A stretch of 64,000 nt of DNA from Micromonospora sp. RHAY321 (GTDB lineage Bacteria > Actinomycetota > Actinomycetes > Mycobacteriales > Micromonosporaceae). Of this stretch, positions 8,212 to 17,005 are shown one piece after another (the first letter of the stretch is position 1; each line of letters begins with the position of its first letter). The stretch lies in NCBI RefSeq assembly GCF_023896955.1, contig NZ_JAMHIW010000019.1, forward strand, positions 56,000-119,999, given 5' to 3'. The position numbers were made by a program, and so were the translations under genes. The notes beneath the pieces were generated by a model that was not told the DNA's origin, did not search any database, and worked only from the letters and a program-made list of their open reading frames with translations.

Positions 8212-9834
8212 TCAGCCTGCCGGGCGCAGCACCCGGCCGGGGCCGGCGGCGTTGTCCGCGGCGGCCTGGCTGCGCTGGGTGCCGGTGACGCAGACGTCGT
8301 CACCGAGGAACGCCTCGCGCCACACGTAGCCGGCGACGCAGGTGTGCGGCCCGTACGGGCCGCTGACCCAGCGGCTCGCGGCGACCGCGTTGTCCGCCAG
8401 GACCTGAGAGCGGGTCGTGCCGGTCACGCAGACGTAGTCGGACTGGTCGGCGTCGCGCCAGACGTACCCACTGACGCAGGTGTTCGGGCCGGACACCAAC
8501 CGGGCCGGGTTGCGCCGCGATGCGGCGGCGGCGTTGTCCGCGGCGGCCTGAGTGCGCTGTGCCCCGGTGACGCAGACGTCGTCCCCGGCGTACGCCTCGC
8601 GCCACACGTAGCCGGCGACGCAGGTGTGCGGCCCGTACGGGCCGTTCACCCAGCGGCTCGCCGCGGCGGCGTTGTCCGCCCACACCTGGCTGCGGGTGGC
8701 GCCGGTGACACAGACCAGGTCACCGGGGCGGGCCTCCCGCCAGACGTACCCCTGCAGGCAGCGGTTGACCACGTCGGTGGTCACGGTCACCGAGGCGGCG
8801 TTGCCGGAGAGCCAGTTCACGCCGATCTGGACGCCGTTGGCGTTGAGCGACTGCGCCGGCCCGCCACCGGGCCCGGTACGCAGCAGCGTCGGGGTGCCGT
8901 TGCGGACCTCGTGCAGCAGCACGGTGTCGGCGGGGATGCCGGCGCTCCAGCCGGTCTTCCGGCGGAACTCGACCGTGTAGTAGTGGAACAGGTCGGCCGG
9001 GTCGAACGGGATCCGCACCAGTTGCGGGCCGCTCGCCGCCGGCACCTCCAGCGGCGCCAGCGTCAGGGTTCGCGAGGCCACCCCGTCGGCGGCCATCGTG
9101 AACACGCGGTTCTTCGGCAGCCAGCCCAACTCGTCACGGTGGGGTCCGTTGAGCCCGACGGCGCTGGTGCCGTAGTTCGCGGTGCCGAAGGCGTAGATGT
9201 GCATGGCGCTCATCTCGTCCCACGGGTCGTCGTACTCGCCCGGCTGGGACCATGGCGCGTTCTGGTACGTGGTGTCGTTGGAGAACGAGTGCCCCAGGTT
9301 GTAGCCGTGCAGCATCTCGTGCGCGGCGAAGCCGACGTTCCACGCGCCCGGGTCGAGCAGCACCCGACCGCCGGCCGCCCCGGAATCCACCCAGTCGTTG
9401 AGCATGACCGCGATGCGGTTGCCGGCGGGCACCCCGTAGCCGGCCGCCGCGGCGGTGTCCACGCAGCGCTGGATCCGCGTCCACCGGTCGATCGACTGGA
9501 ACTGCGCCAGCGTGTACGGCATGGTGTACCAGCCCCGGACGACCGAGCCCGCCAGCGACACCCGCCCGCCGGACTGGTCGGCCAGGTAGTCCGCCACCCC
9601 GCCGGTGCCGATTCCGGCCGCGGTGAGGAAGTTGGCGAAGTGCGCCGGCGTCTTCGGCTCGGCGGGCTTGTCGCTGAACTTGCACAGCAGCACCGACCAG
9701 GCGGTCGCGTTGCGGATCGGGCTGGCGGTCGCCGGGGCGGCCGGCAGCGCCACGGCGCCCAGCGCGGCGCAGGCGAGCGCCACGGCCGACGCGGCGACCC
9801 GACGGAGGATTCTGGACTTCACACGCACTCCCAT
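8212..9834 (-). CDS. Secreted zinc metalloprotease with four C-terminal GYVWREA repeats
   Basis: 540 residues. A Sec signal peptide (VKSRILRR, an Ala-rich hydrophobic core, cleavage near ATASP) precedes a metalloprotease domain with HEMLHGYNLGH near residue 190. That motif is the extended metzincin zinc site HExxHxxGxxH, as in M6/gametolysin-like secreted proteases. A beta-rich domain follows, then four repeats of about 45 residues built on CxxGYVWREA, DxVCVT and DNAAAASR. The repeats probably form small cysteine-linked units that bind a surface or polymer; that is inference. ATG 9834 was taken as start; the in-frame GTG codons just downstream are also possible. Expected location is extracellular. 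Confidence 0.82.
   Translation of the reverse strand: MGVRVKSRILRRVAASAVALACAALGAVALPAAPATASPIRNATAWSVLLCKFSDKPAEPKTPAHFANFLTAAGIGTGGVADYLADQSGGRVSLAGSVVRGWYTMPYTLAQFQSIDRWTRIQRCVDTAAAAGYGVPAGNRIAVMLNDWVDSGAAGGRVLLDPGAWNVGFAAHEMLHGYNLGHSFSNDTTYQNAPWSQPGEYDDPWDEMSAMHIYAFGTANYGTSAVGLNGPHRDELGWLPKNRVFTMAADGVASRTLTLAPLEVPAASGPQLVRIPFDPADLFHYYTVEFRRKTGWSAGIPADTVLLHEVRNGTPTLLRTGPGGGPAQSLNANGVQIGVNWLSGNAASVTVTTDVVNRCLQGYVWREARPGDLVCVTGATRSQVWADNAAAASRWVNGPYGPHTCVAGYVWREAYAGDDVCVTGAQRTQAAADNAAAASRRNPARLVSGPNTCVSGYVWRDADQSDYVCVTGTTRSQVLADNAVAASRWVSGPYGPHTCVAGYVWREAFLGDDVCVTGTQRSQAAADNAAGPGRVLRPAG
8215..8765. repeat. Tandem coding repeats in the metalloprotease gene
   Basis: Four in-frame repeat units. 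Units one and three are nearly identical at DNA level: a stretch of about 50 bases around 8310-8361 recurs 286 bases away around 8596-8647. Such identity beyond protein constraint suggests recent duplication or gene conversion. Confidence 0.7.
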
Positions 9835-9968
9835 CCCTGTGGCCCGGCCGACCCGGTCCTGAGGTCCACATCGGAGCACTCGCAGTGATCGTGCGGGCAC
9901 TTTCAGTCGCGTTGGCGACGGGCCGGAATCCGACTTCGCCGGTCGACGCGGCGTCGGGGCGTCGCCGC

Positions 9969-9974
9969 TAGGCT
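9969..9974 (+). promoter_or_regulatory. -10 element, leaderless promoter of the winged-helix gene
   Basis: TAGGCT ends seven bases before the GTG at 9982; no Shine-Dalgarno is present. Confidence 0.5.
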
Positions 9975-9981
9975 CGACGGC

Positions 9982-11069
9982 GTGGTGGTGCACCAGCTCG
10001 ATCGGGCGCAGGCACGGAGGGTCGCCGTCCGGGCGCAATTCCTCGCCGCCCCGAGGCCGACCGACCTGCTGGCGGTGGTGCGTCAGCTGACGCTCCTGCA
10101 GATCGACCCGACGGCCGCCGTCGCGCCGAGCGCGGACCTGGTCGCCTGGAGCCGGCTCGGCTCGTCGTACCAGCCGGCCGACTTGCAGCGGTCTCTGGAG
10201 CGCGACCGGACGCTCTTCGAGCATCAGGCGATGGTGCGGCCGATGGACGACCTGGGTCTCTACCTCGCCGCCATGGCGGCCTGGCCCACGCACGAGCGGC
10301 CACGCGAGTGGCTGCGCCGCAACGACTCGTTCCGCCGCGAGGTGCTCGACCTGCTCGGCCGTTCCGGGCCGCTGCTCTCCCGCGACATCCCCGACACGTG
10401 CGTGGTGCCGTGGCCGTCATCGGGGTGGACCAACAACCGCAACGTCACCCAGATGCTGGAGTTCCTGGTCCTGCGCGGCGAGGTCGCGATCGCCGCCGCC
10501 AGGGCCGGCAGCGACTCTGGGACGTGGCGGAACGGGTCTACCCGCCCGGCACGCCCGTCGTTCCGCTGGAACAGGCGCACCGGCTTCGCAACGAGCGGCG
10601 GCTGCGGGCGCTGGGCATCGCCCGGGAGAAGGCGGTGGTCGTCCCCGGCGAGCCCGCGGATGTGGGTGACGCCGGTGAGCCGGCGGTCGTCGAGGGCGTC
10701 CCGGGCGTCTGGCGCGTCGACCCGGCCGCGCTCGGGCAACCCTTCACCGGGCGTACCGCGGTGCTGTCGCCCTTCGACCGGCTGGTGCACGACCGGGTCC
10801 GTCTCGCGGAGCTGTTCGAGTACGAGTACGTGCTGGAGATGTACAAGCCGAAGGCCAGCCGACGGTGGGGTTACTTCGCGTTGCCGATCCTGCACGGCGA
10901 CCGGCTGGTCGGGAAGGTCGACGCCACGGCGGACCGCCGGCGCGGCACGCTCACCGTGCACGCCGTCCACGAGGACGTGCCCTTCACCCGCGAGGTGAGC
11001 CGGGCCGTGCACGACGAGCTGCACGATCTGGCGACCTGGCTGAAACTGACCGCCGAGGGCCTGCGCTGA
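9982..11069 (+). pseudogene. Winged helix DNA-binding (AlkZ/YcaQ, HTH_42) protein, broken by one frameshift
   Basis: The reading frame from GTG 9982 encodes QLTLLQIDPTAAVAPSADLV and further sequence of the HTH_42/AlkZ family, a group of DNA-damage-related glycosylases. It derails near 10490-10500. The downstream half (RLWDVAERVYPPGTPVVPLEQ to LTAEGLR) continues in another frame. Restoring one base in the GCC-rich run at 10490-10500 gives a continuous protein of about 362 residues with the expected junction ending GRQRLWDVAERVYP. Both halves keep normal codon bias, so the lesion is recent or is a base-calling error. The family catalytic QxQ/QxD stretch appears as LQIDP near residue 35. Confidence 0.8.
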
Positions 11070-11076
11070 GGCGTGA

Positions 11077-11104
11077 TCGCCGGGGCCGTCGTGCGCCCCG
11101 GCGA
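11077..11104. terminator. Bidirectional terminator between convergent genes
   Basis: Perfect ten-base arms (TCGCCGGGGC and its complement) with an eight-base loop, between the winged-helix gene and the ABC permease gene that face each other. Confidence 0.7.
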
Positions 11105-11117
11105 CCAGCGTCGTGGT

Positions 11118-12107
11118 CTAGGCGATCCGACGGACCCGGCGGACGGCGAGGTAGAGCAGGAGCAGGGCCAGGGCGACGAAGATCCCCGTCTCGATGCCCT
11201 GGAACAGCCAGAACCGGTCCGCCGGCTGGTAGAGCTGCCAGTTGTACGCGCCGGGCTCGATGCCCAGCTCGGCTCCGCAGGCCCGACCGTCCGGCCCCTT
11301 TCCACCGGGCGGGCACTGGATCCGGGTGTCCTCCGCGATCATCGTCCCGTCGGGGTTCCGGACGCCCTGCGTGAGGATCCAGTCCCCCCGGCTGACCTCC
11401 AGGGGCCCGTCGCCCTCGATCGGGAAGGTCTGGGTGCGGGCGGGCTGGTAGTGCGGTCGGGCCAGGACCTCCACCGCCGCCCGTACGCCGATGAAGCCGG
11501 CCAACGTGATGCCCATGGCGGGCAGCATCCGCTTCCACACGGTGCCCGCGAAGACGCCCAGCGCCACGGCGAAGAGGGTGTACCCGATCGGGACGACGCC
11601 CTGCAGGTCGAAGACGACCATGCCGAGCCGGCCCTCGTGTGCGGCCTGGGTGAGCGGCTCGACCCACCACGACATGCCCAGCCCGTAGCCGACCGCGAGG
11701 ACCACCACGGCGGAGCCGACCAGCCCGAACTTCACCAGCGCCCAGCGGGTGCGGCCGACGCCCTGGGTCCAGACGAACCGATGCGTGCCGTGCTCCACCT
11801 CGCGGGCCACCAGCGGGGCACCCCAGAACAGGCCGACCAGCACCGGCAGGGTGAGCAGCAGCACGGCCACCAGGTTCAGGCTGCCGTACCGGTTGGTGAA
11901 GCGGCGGAAGCCCGCGTCGCAGGTGTCCCGGGTCGCCGCCGCCACGTTGGTGTCGGCGAGCTGGCGTGCACAGTCCGCCAGCCCGAGGTCGGCGAAGCTG
12001 TGCCGCATCGACAGGCCGATCGGCACCATCAGGGCGGCGAGCGCCGCGAACCCCAGCAGGGTGAAGAACGCCTGCTTGCGGTGTTGCCGCCAGGTCAGCC
12101 AGATCAT
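11118..12107 (-). CDS. ABC-2 type exporter permease
   Basis: 329 residues starting MIWLTWRQHRKQAFFTLLG, a typical opening for actinobacterial ABC-2 permeases of the YtrBCD type: a short amphipathic segment, then the first helix. About six membrane helices are visible, with a large outside loop rich in Pro/Gly before the last helix (residues about 235-300). It ends in a basic tail (RRVRRIA). The ATG overlaps the TGA of the ATPase gene (ATGA), so the two are translated together. Substrate unknown; such pairs under GntR control often respond to cell-wall antibiotics. Confidence 0.82.
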   Translation of the reverse strand: MIWLTWRQHRKQAFFTLLGFAALAALMVPIGLSMRHSFADLGLADCARQLADTNVAAATRDTCDAGFRRFTNRYGSLNLVAVLLLTLPVLVGLFWGAPLVAREVEHGTHRFVWTQGVGRTRWALVKFGLVGSAVVVLAVGYGLGMSWWVEPLTQAAHEGRLGMVVFDLQGVVPIGYTLFAVALGVFAGTVWKRMLPAMGITLAGFIGVRAAVEVLARPHYQPARTQTFPIEGDGPLEVSRGDWILTQGVRNPDGTMIAEDTRIQCPPGGKGPDGRACGAELGIEPGAYNWQLYQPADRFWLFQGIETGIFVALALLLLYLAVRRVRRIA

Positions 12108-12994
12108 GCCGGCACCCCCCACTCGCTGTGACTGGTCTGCGTGACACCGTCGGCCAGGTAGGCGAGGACGACGTCTTCCAGGCCGATCTCGCGTACCGCC
12201 CAGGCGGGATCGGTGATCGGCCCGTCGGTCTGGACCAGCAGCGTGGACTGCCGGTCGGTGTGACTGGCCCGGACCACGGCGGCGACGCCCCCGATCGCGC
12301 CACCGTCGTGCCGCGGGCCGACCAGCTGCCGGTGCCCGGCCACCAGGTCGTCGACCGTGCCGGCGAGCTGCACCTGGGCGGCGTTGAGCACGATCAGGTA
12401 GTCGCAGACCCGTTCCAGGTCGGCCAGCAGGTGCGAGGAGAGCAGGACCGTGGTCCCGGAGTCCGCGACACTGCCCATCAGCGACTGGAGGAACTCGCGC
12501 CGGGCCAGCGGGTCGAGGCTGGCGACCGGTTCGTCGAGCAGCAGCAGCCGGGGCTGTTTGGCCAGTGCCAGGGCGAGCGCCACCTGGGCCCGTTGCCCGC
12601 CGGAGAGTTTGCCGACCGGCCGGTCGGGCGGAATGCCGAGCTGAGCCAGCCGGGTACGGGCCAGCGCCCCGTCCCACCGCCGGTTCAGCTTGCCGCCGGC
12701 GATCACCAGCTCGGCGGCGGTGAAGTCCCGGTACAGCGGGGTGTCCTGGGCGACGAACCCGATGTCGGCCAGGCCCTCCGTGTCGCCGTACGGAGATCTG
12801 CCGAACACCCGTATCGCGCCCGCGTCGGGCTTGAGTAACCCGACGGCCAGGTGCAGCAGTGTGCTCTTGCCCGCGCCGTTCGGCCCGACCAGCGCGGCGA
12901 TCCGCCCGGCCGGCACGTGCAGGGAGCAGTCCCGCAGCGCCCAGGTGCTGCCGTACCGCTTGCCCAGCCGGTCGGCTTCCAAGACCATGTCCAT
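12104..12994 (-). CDS. ABC exporter ATP-binding protein
   Basis: About 296 residues. Walker A GPNGAGKST, Q-loop VAQDTPLY, signature LSGGQRAQ, Walker B LLLLDEPVASLD and switch His in SSHLLAD are all present, so the ATPase is intact. The C-terminal 80 residues are the usual poorly conserved tail of drug/antibiotic exporters. The ATG at 12994 was preferred because GAGGA lies six bases upstream; an in-frame ATG at 13009 is the alternative. It follows the GntR gene and overlaps the permease gene by four bases. Confidence 0.85.
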   Translation of the reverse strand: MDMVLEADRLGKRYGSTWALRDCSLHVPAGRIAALVGPNGAGKSTLLHLAVGLLKPDAGAIRVFGRSPYGDTEGLADIGFVAQDTPLYRDFTAAELVIAGGKLNRRWDGALARTRLAQLGIPPDRPVGKLSGGQRAQVALALALAKQPRLLLLDEPVASLDPLARREFLQSLMGSVADSGTTVLLSSHLLADLERVCDYLIVLNAAQVQLAGTVDDLVAGHRQLVGPRHDGGAIGGVAAVVRASHTDRQSTLLVQTDGPITDPAWAVREIGLEDVVLAYLADGVTQTSHSEWGVPA

Positions 12995-13050
12995 CCTCTG
13001 TCCTCTCATTCCGCTCGGGCCACCGCTGTGCGGTGACGCGCGCGCCTGCT

Positions 13051-13083
13051 GGTTCGCTCGCTGTGCCTGAGGGTTCGCTCGCT
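13051..13083. repeat. Direct repeat between GntR and ABC genes
   Basis: The 12-mer GGTTCGCTCGCT occurs twice, at 13051-13062 and 13072-13083, exactly 21 bases apart (two helical turns). The second copy touches the GntR stop codon. It may be a protein site or a repeated intergenic element. Confidence 0.5.
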
Positions 13084-13490
13084 CACGCGGGCTCTTTCTG
13101 CGGGGCGTCGTCGGCGAGGGTGGCTCGCAGCGTGGTCTCCACCAGGGCGATGACGTCCTCGGCCGTGAGGCCGGCGGCCTGCGCCCGGTGCAGCCACGCG
13201 ACCAGGTCCTCGCGCAACTCGGCCTGGTTGGGCAGGGACGCGCCGGCCAGGGTGCGCTGGACGAACGTGCCCACCCCCGGTCGGCCGCCGACCAGACCCT
13301 CGATCTCCAGCTCCCGGTACGCCTTCAGCACGGTGTTCGGGTTGATCGCCAGTGACTGCGCGACGTCCCGGACCTTCGGCAACTGGTCGCCCGGCACCAG
13401 CAGGCCGACCCGCAGCGCCTGTTTCACCTGCTGCACGAGCTGCATGTAGGTGTTCACCTTCGACCGGCTGTCCAGTAAGAACTCGATCAC
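13083..13490 (-). CDS. GntR family regulator, YtrA subfamily
   Basis: 135 residues from GTG 13490; this start restores the family opening VIEFLLDSRSKVNTYMQLVQQVKQALR and has AGGAAGG ten bases upstream. A winged helix (VPGDQLPKVRDVAQSLAINPNTVLKAYRELE) is followed by a short helical tail, with no ligand-binding domain of the FadR or HutC type. This is the YtrA architecture, almost always next to an ABC exporter operon that it represses, as here. A perfect dyad upstream at 13511-13528 is its likely autoregulatory site. Confidence 0.88.
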   Translation of the reverse strand: MIEFLLDSRSKVNTYMQLVQQVKQALRVGLLVPGDQLPKVRDVAQSLAINPNTVLKAYRELEIEGLVGGRPGVGTFVQRTLAGASLPNQAELREDLVAWLHRAQAAGLTAEDVIALVETTLRATLADDAPQKEPA

Positions 13491-13510
13491 TCGAGACGAT
13501 CCTTCCTGTT

Positions 13511-13528
13511 GTCCTACGACAGTAGGAC
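13511..13528. promoter_or_regulatory. Likely GntR operator
   Basis: GTCCTAC and GTAGGAC arms around GACA, 20 bases upstream of the GntR start, where a YtrA-type repressor would bind its own promoter. The site is perfect over seven bases per arm. Confidence 0.6.
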
Positions 13529-13724
13529 TAATAGACAGCTTCACGGGGAGTGTGACCGCTGTCAAGGGCGCCACGGTGAGTCGACGCGAACGGGGGACTC
13601 CTGCGCCGGTCGGGCGGGTGCCGGCCACGGCGTGTAGGCCCGATCGGAGCGGGTACCGCGATCGGGCTGGTCGGGGGCCTGGCCGGCGACGAGCCGAGAT
13701 GCCGTACTGCGGAAGGGTCCTGCC

Positions 13725-14306
13725 GTGGGGTCGAGCCGGATCGGGTGGACGGGCGGAAGCCGGGTGCGAGCGGATCCGGCCCGCCGGCCGCTGACCCGGC
13801 TCGCCGCGGCCGGCCTGGCCGCGCACGTGTTCTTCGAGTTGGGCGCCGGCGTCGGCATGCCGGCGGCCTCCGTCCTGGGCCCGGTGCCCGCCGCGGGGCT
13901 GTGGGCCGTGGGCGCCGGGACCCTGTGGCGGACGGCCGCCACCCGCCCGGCGTCCAGCGACGCCGTGTTCGCCCTCTGCAACGGCGCCGGACTGGCGGCG
14001 GTGCTCGCCCACCTGCGTGGCTGGCCGCGCCGGCGGACCCGGCTGGGCCTGCCGTGGCTGCGTGAGTGCGAAGGGCTGGGGCCGGACCTGATGCCGTTCT
14101 ACAACCCGATCCTGTACGTGTCGGGTGTGGCCGCCCTGGCCGGGTCGCTGCTGGAGAACCGCTCGGCGCCGCGCTACCTGCCGCTGCTGACGCTCGGCCT
14201 GGTGCCGCTGTTCATCGTGACCCAGCACTCCGAGCACTGGCGGCTGCGCGACATCGCGCGGCGACGGCCGGGCTGGTGGAACCGCCGGTTGCAGCAGGCC
14301 GAATGA
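13725..14306 (+). CDS. Hypothetical membrane protein
   Basis: 193 residues from GTG 13725 with GGAAGGG seven bases upstream. About four to five hydrophobic helices are seen (AAAGLAAHVFFELGAG, ASVLGPVPAAGLWAVGAG, PILYVSGVAALAGSL, LLTLGLVPLFIVTQ). Between them are Arg-rich loops and an RECEGLGPDLMPFYNPILY segment. The C-terminus is basic and aromatic (RRRPGWWNRR). I recognise no named family. It is transcribed away from the GntR gene, sharing the 235-base interval, but no functional tie is evident. Confidence 0.7.
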   Translation: MGSSRIGWTGGSRVRADPARRPLTRLAAAGLAAHVFFELGAGVGMPAASVLGPVPAAGLWAVGAGTLWRTAATRPASSDAVFALCNGAGLAAVLAHLRGWPRRRTRLGLPWLRECEGLGPDLMPFYNPILYVSGVAALAGSLLENRSAPRYLPLLTLGLVPLFIVTQHSEHWRLRDIARRRPGWWNRRLQQAE

Positions 14307-14335
14307 CCCGACTCAGGCCGTTGTGCCCCGCCCGG

Positions 14336-14608
14336 TCACGTTCGGCGGCCCTCGTCGCGGGTGGGGATCTCCTGACGCTGTTCGAGGACGTCCGCCGCGT
14401 TGGCGTCGGCCGGCAGCGACGTCGCGTCCTCCAGCGTGCCCCCCGGCAGGGCACCCTGCTCGGCCAGGTCGGCCTCGGTGGCCTCCGGGTCCACGTCACC
14501 CGACATCCGGTCCGGCGGACCCGTGTCGACCGCGTCCTGTCGTTGCTCCAGGGCGTCCGCCTCCGGCGGGGGGAACGTGTCGCCCTGGTCATCCCGGTAC
14601 GTGCTCAT
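14336..14608 (-). CDS. Small acidic hydrophilic protein, function unknown
   Basis: 90 residues, no membrane segment, rich in Asp/Glu/Ala and probably disordered. A short motif is repeated at the two ends: DALEQRQ near residue 18 and DVLEQRQ near residue 72. The ATG has an excellent ribosome binding site (TAGGAGG, six bases away), which argues for a real gene despite the low complexity. It is convergent with the membrane protein gene. Confidence 0.65.
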   Translation of the reverse strand: MSTYRDDQGDTFPPPEADALEQRQDAVDTGPPDRMSGDVDPEATEADLAEQGALPGGTLEDATSLPADANAADVLEQRQEIPTRDEGRRT

Positions 14609-14701
14609 CGCGGCCTCCTACCCGGCGGGAGCCGACCATCCCGCCGGGCGCTCGCCTACCCGCCACCGTCCGACTCACGCCTGGTGGCGGGCATCCGCGC
14701 C

Positions 14702-17005
14702 TCAACCGTGGTGCGCGCACCGGCCCGAGGTCGCGCCGCGCACCGTGGTCGGGGAACCGAGGTCGACGGGCGCCGGGCCGGGCCCCGAACAGACCAGCGA
14801 GCCCACCTGGCCGCCGGAGAGGATCGGCGCCGTCGCGGTGCCGGCGCCGCTCAGCACCAGTCGACCGCTCACCCGCGCCCCCACCACCGTGACGTGGTCG
14901 GTGGTGCCGGCCAGCGTCACCGCGCCCCGCACGTCGGTGTTCAGCACCTCGACGGCGGTGGCGCCGGCCGACACGAGGCTCCCGGCGATCGAGGACCGCT
15001 CGGCGACCAGGGTGGCGCCGGGTCGGACGGTCACCCCGCCCGACACGGTCGCCGCGCGCAGGCAGGTGACACCGCTGGTCACCACCAGGGGACCGGCGTG
15101 CCGGCCGGAGACCACGCTGGTGCAGGCCGGCGGCGACGGGATCAGCGTGGCCACGAACGAGCGGGCCGTGCCGACGTTGCCGACGGCGTCGATGCCCCGG
15201 TACTCGATCGTGTGGCGGCCGTAGCCGGGGGACCGCTCGGCGAACGGAGACACCGACAGGCCGCCGGAGCCGAGGTTGCCGTAGACCAGGCCGTCCACGT
15301 CGGTGCCGGTGGCGGTGAACAGGAACGGCGACCGGGCGTCGGTCGGCCAGCCGTAGTAGTTGTGCCAGCCGTCGCCGTCGAGCCGGAACTCCGAGGTCAC
15401 CTGCCCGGTGCCGTCGTCGGTGCCGGTCAACCCCATGGTGAACGGGCCGTTGTACACGTACTCGGTGGGTCGGCCGGGCCGGGTCGTGGTGAGCAGTGGC
15501 TCGGAGAGGGCGTACCCGACCTCGGGCCGGGTCGCGTCGACCGTCCAGGTGCGGGTCACCGCCTCCCGGGTCACCGGGTCGCTGACGCGGGCGGTCAGCC
15601 GGTGGGTGCCGCGCGACAGGCGCAGGCTGCCCAGATCCAGGTCCCGATCGTTGCCGGCGTCGGCCACCGGCCGGCCGTCGAGCGACCAGCGCACGCCCGG
15701 CACGCGGTCGGAGGGCTGGCTGGTCCGCACGTACACGACGTCGCGCGCACCGACCGGTCGGTCCGTGGCGGTGGATCCGGTGATCGTCAGCGGCTCGGCC
15801 ACCGGCGGGGTGTGCACTCCGGTGTCCACGGTCCAGGAGCGGGTCTGGGTCAGCGCGGGGGAGTTGCGGACCGCCGGGTCGCGGACGAACGAGGTCGGGT
15901 CGGTCACCGTGACGGTGACCGTGTGCCGCCCGGGCCCCAGCCGCAGCTTCCGCAGGTCCAGGTGGCGGGCATTGCCGGTACGCGGCACCGCCCTGCCGTC
16001 GACCGCCCAGCTGACGGCCAGCGCGTGGCTCACCGGGTGCAGGGTGTCCACCCAGAGCACCCGGTCCGCGCCGACCGGCTGGTCGGTGGCCGTGCCGCCC
16101 TCCAGGATGCCGACCCGGGCGGCGATCCGCTCGGTCATCTGCTCCCGGGCGACCTGGTCGAAGTAGAAGCCCAGCGACTTCATCATCGAGTGCCGGCTGG
16201 GCCGCCACACCCCGCGCTGGAGGTACAGCCCACCCTCGTAGCGACCGATCGTGCCGCCGGACTCGCTCGGCTCGCCCAGCCAGCGCCACCACTTGGCCCG
16301 GGTGTCGCGCATCTGCTGCTCGGTCAGCACCGTGTGGTGCACCGAGTCGGGCTCCGGCCCGGTGTACGTGTCGCCGGGCACGCCACGGCCGTAGTAGTCG
16401 TACTCGTCCTGCAACTCGCCGAGCGAGTGCCCGAGTTCGTGTGGACTGATCAGCGCGGAGAGGGCGTTGCCGCCGGAGGCGGTCGCGTTGCGGCCGCCCG
16501 CGCCGCCGTAGGTGTCGCTGTTGGCCAGCGCGATCAGCTGCCGGTTACCCGGGTTGGTCCCGGCGGCCAGGTCGGCGTACGCGTTCGCCGCCGCGCCGTC
16601 GACGGTCAGCAGCCGCTGCACGCTCGCCGGGTTGCAGCCACCCCAGAAGCCCATGTCCAGCGCCGTCTCCCGCTGCGGCGCGGACAGGCCGGGGTCGCAG
16701 TCCACCCCGGATTCGGCGGAGGCGATCTCGACGGCGTAGACGTTGAAGTAGCTGCGGTAGGACTTGAACGGCTCGATCGTCCACAGCGTGTTGAGGTGCC
16801 GCTCCACGTGCGACCGGAACGTCGGCAGGTCGGCCTCGGTGTAGCCGTCGCCCAGCAGCACCAGGTTGAACCGCTTCGCCGGGTCACCGGTGACCTGGAT
16901 CGGCACCACGGTGGCGCTGTCGGCCGGCGCGGCGGCGGCCGGTGTCGCGGTGACCATCCCGGTCGCGAGCATCACCGCGACGCACAACCCCGCTCTGATC
17001 CGCAC
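14702..17005 (-). CDS. Secreted M64 (IgA-peptidase-like) metalloprotease with beta-sandwich repeats
   Basis: 767 residues. Signal peptide MRIRAGLCVAVMLATGMVTATPAAAA. The peptidase domain (about residues 45-300) starts FNLVLLGDGYTEAD and carries the zinc motif HELGHSLGELQDEY, characteristic of family M64. Two or three Ig-like/beta-sandwich modules follow (LRLGPGRHTVTVTV and LRLSRGTHRLTARV are parallel motifs). The last 150 residues are Thr/Ser/Val-rich, with repeating strands like a beta-solenoid. GTG 17005 has GGGGAG five bases upstream. It is predicted to be exported and to cleave or bind extracellular protein. It faces away from the esterase gene. Confidence 0.85.
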   Translation of the reverse strand: MRIRAGLCVAVMLATGMVTATPAAAAPADSATVVPIQVTGDPAKRFNLVLLGDGYTEADLPTFRSHVERHLNTLWTIEPFKSYRSYFNVYAVEIASAESGVDCDPGLSAPQRETALDMGFWGGCNPASVQRLLTVDGAAANAYADLAAGTNPGNRQLIALANSDTYGGAGGRNATASGGNALSALISPHELGHSLGELQDEYDYYGRGVPGDTYTGPEPDSVHHTVLTEQQMRDTRAKWWRWLGEPSESGGTIGRYEGGLYLQRGVWRPSRHSMMKSLGFYFDQVAREQMTERIAARVGILEGGTATDQPVGADRVLWVDTLHPVSHALAVSWAVDGRAVPRTGNARHLDLRKLRLGPGRHTVTVTVTDPTSFVRDPAVRNSPALTQTRSWTVDTGVHTPPVAEPLTITGSTATDRPVGARDVVYVRTSQPSDRVPGVRWSLDGRPVADAGNDRDLDLGSLRLSRGTHRLTARVSDPVTREAVTRTWTVDATRPEVGYALSEPLLTTTRPGRPTEYVYNGPFTMGLTGTDDGTGQVTSEFRLDGDGWHNYYGWPTDARSPFLFTATGTDVDGLVYGNLGSGGLSVSPFAERSPGYGRHTIEYRGIDAVGNVGTARSFVATLIPSPPACTSVVSGRHAGPLVVTSGVTCLRAATVSGGVTVRPGATLVAERSSIAGSLVSAGATAVEVLNTDVRGAVTLAGTTDHVTVVGARVSGRLVLSGAGTATAPILSGGQVGSLVCSGPGPAPVDLGSPTTVRGATSGRCAHHG

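Noticed and set aside
8215..8765. Regularly repeated DNA that could suggest a CRISPR-like array
   Set aside because: The repeats are in-frame coding units of a secreted protease, with unit length near 140 bases and diverged copies; there are no cas genes.
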